From: an uncultured Chloroflexota bacterium
GTDB lineage: Bacteria; Chloroflexota; Anaerolineae; Caldilineales; Caldilineaceae
Reading direction: 5' to 3'
Length of the DNA: 12,659 nt
Assembly: GCA_903879975.1 (NCBI GenBank)
Contig: CAIRNL010000434.1
Location: forward strand, 1 to 12,659
Positions 11,970-12,659 of the stretch are shown here, piece by piece. Below the pieces are notes generated by a model. That model saw only the letters and a list, made by a program, of their open reading frames with translations, was not told the DNA's origin and ran no database searches. The number at the start of each line of letters is the position of its first letter. Position 1 is the first letter of the stretch. A program made the position numbers and the translations under genes.

Positions 11970-11972
11970 GGA
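11969..11972 (+). promoter_or_regulatory. Weak ribosome binding site for the UbiB-like gene
   Basis: AGGA overlaps the lipase stop codon and lies 7 bases before GTG 11980. A second candidate, AGGAGA just before ATG 12031, is too close to that ATG to work well, so the GTG is preferred. Confidence 0.4.
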
Positions 11973-11979
11973 ACGTCCG

Positions 11980-12659
11980 GTGTTCGCTCCCGCACAGTGG
12001 CTCTGGACACCGGGCAGTTCTTCCAGGAGAATGCTGGTGTCCGGACTGAATCGTCGCCGCCTCTGGGCCAATCGACATCGTTATCTGCGTATCGCAGCGT
12101 ACTGGGTGAGCCTGGTCTCGCACCTGATCTGGTGGGATCTGCTTTTTGCCCTGCCTGGGCTGCGCCGGATGCGTGTGCCGCGTGAAGTGCGCTGGCAGCA
12201 GCTGGCACGTCGCTACTGCTGCCTGGCCACTGCGGTGGGCGGACTGTGGATCAAGCTGGGGCAGTTCCTCAGCCTGCGCGTCGATCTCTTCCCTGCCGGC
12301 GTCGTTCAGGAGCTCGAGCTGCTGCGCGACCAGGCGCCAACAGTTCCCTACACCGCCATCGCACCATTGATAGAGGCTGAGCTCGGAGCGCCCGTAGGCG
12401 AGCTCTTTGCCTGGTTCTCGACTGAGGCGATTGCCGCAGCCTCCGTTGCACAGGTACACCGTGGGCAGCTGCATACTGGGCAGCAGGTCGTGGTCAAGGT
12501 GCTGCGTCCAGGTACCCCCGAGCTGTTTGCGTTGGATCTGAGCCTGGTCACTCTCTTTGTGCGCCTTCTGGGGCTGGTGCCGCTGGTCCGTCGCAGCTTT
12601 GACCTCGACCGGATGCTGGCTGAATTCACCGCAGTGACCTTTCGCGAGCTGGACATGCG
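11980..12659 (+). CDS. UbiB/ABC1/AarF-family atypical kinase, N-terminal part (cut by right edge)
   Basis: The frame runs open to the window end (226 complete codons). Numbered from GTG 11980, it has the UbiB-specific KLGQ motif (92-95, in WIKLGQFLSLRVDLFP). It also has the Ala-rich nucleotide loop AAASVAQVH (152-160) and the likely nucleotide-binding Lys173 in VVVKVLRPG. These three together are diagnostic. A hydrophobic stretch near residues 35-62 (AAYWVSLVSHLIWWDLLFAL) may contact the membrane. Family members (UbiB, Coq8/ADCK) are ATPase/kinase-like proteins that support quinone and isoprenoid-lipid metabolism. It starts 10 bases after the lipase stop, so it probably belongs to the same transcript. 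Its C-terminal part, including the catalytic loop and any transmembrane helices, is outside the window. Alternative start: ATG 12031. Confidence 0.88.
   Translation, partial: MFAPAQWLWTPGSSSRRMLVSGLNRRRLWANRHRYLRIAAYWVSLVSHLIWWDLLFALPGLRRMRVPREVRWQQLARRYCCLATAVGGLWIKLGQFLSLRVDLFPAGVVQELELLRDQAPTVPYTAIAPLIEAELGAPVGELFAWFSTEAIAAASVAQVHRGQLHTGQQVVVKVLRPGTPELFALDLSLVTLFVRLLGLVPLVRRSFDLDRMLAEFTAVTFRELDM

Noticed and set aside
11966..12052. Short frame from ATG 11966 overlapping the lipase stop
   Set aside because: It ends after 28 codons with no motif and lies in a different frame from the clear UbiB-family coding sequence.

Overview
The window is a GC-rich, gene-dense stretch read entirely on the + strand. 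It looks like the 3' part of a type I modular polyketide synthase (PKS) operon followed by four small accessory genes. There is no RNA gene, mobile element or CRISPR array, and no intergenic gap over 70 bases. The host cannot be fixed from the sequence. The PKS has a cyanobacterial-style helical spacer before its ketoreductase half, and a deazaflavin-dependent (F420-type) reductase homologue sits downstream. A bacterium that makes F420 and carries cyanobacteria-like PKSs would fit, for example Chloroflexota. That assignment is weak inference.

Layout: (1) 2-457 is the C-terminal end of an upstream PKS, with an acyl carrier protein (ACP) and a docking tail. (2) 432-9161 is a 2909-residue bimodular PKS with the order docking helix, KS, AT, KR, ACP, KS, AT, ACP, thioesterase (TE). 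Both AT domains carry malonyl-CoA signatures. The single KR has the B-type LDD motif. The last module has no reductive domain. (3) 9213-10049 is an acetoacetate-decarboxylase (ADC) fold protein that keeps the Schiff-base lysine. (4) 10067-10564 is a small deazaflavin-dependent nitroreductase/quinone-reductase family protein. (5) 10632-11969 is a class 3 (alpha/beta hydrolase) lipase with an unusual helical insertion and a C-terminal coiled coil. (6) From 11980 to the right edge is the N-terminal part of a UbiB/ABC1/AarF-family atypical kinase.

Working together (inference): an upstream PKS hands an acyl chain over by docking domains. Module 1 adds a C2 unit and reduces it to a hydroxyl. Module 2 adds a C2 unit and leaves a ketone. 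The TE therefore sees a 5-hydroxy-3-oxoacyl chain. That chain could be lactonised to a 4-hydroxy-5,6-dihydro-2-pyrone, or hydrolysed to a beta-keto acid. The ADC-like enzyme directly downstream is well placed to act on such a beta-dicarbonyl product by Schiff-base chemistry (decarboxylation, aldol or cyclisation). The reductase, lipase and UbiB-like protein would then modify or handle a probably lipophilic product. PKS-TE with an ADC-fold enzyme, an F420-type reductase, a class 3 lipase and a UbiB kinase is the combination that deserves attention here.
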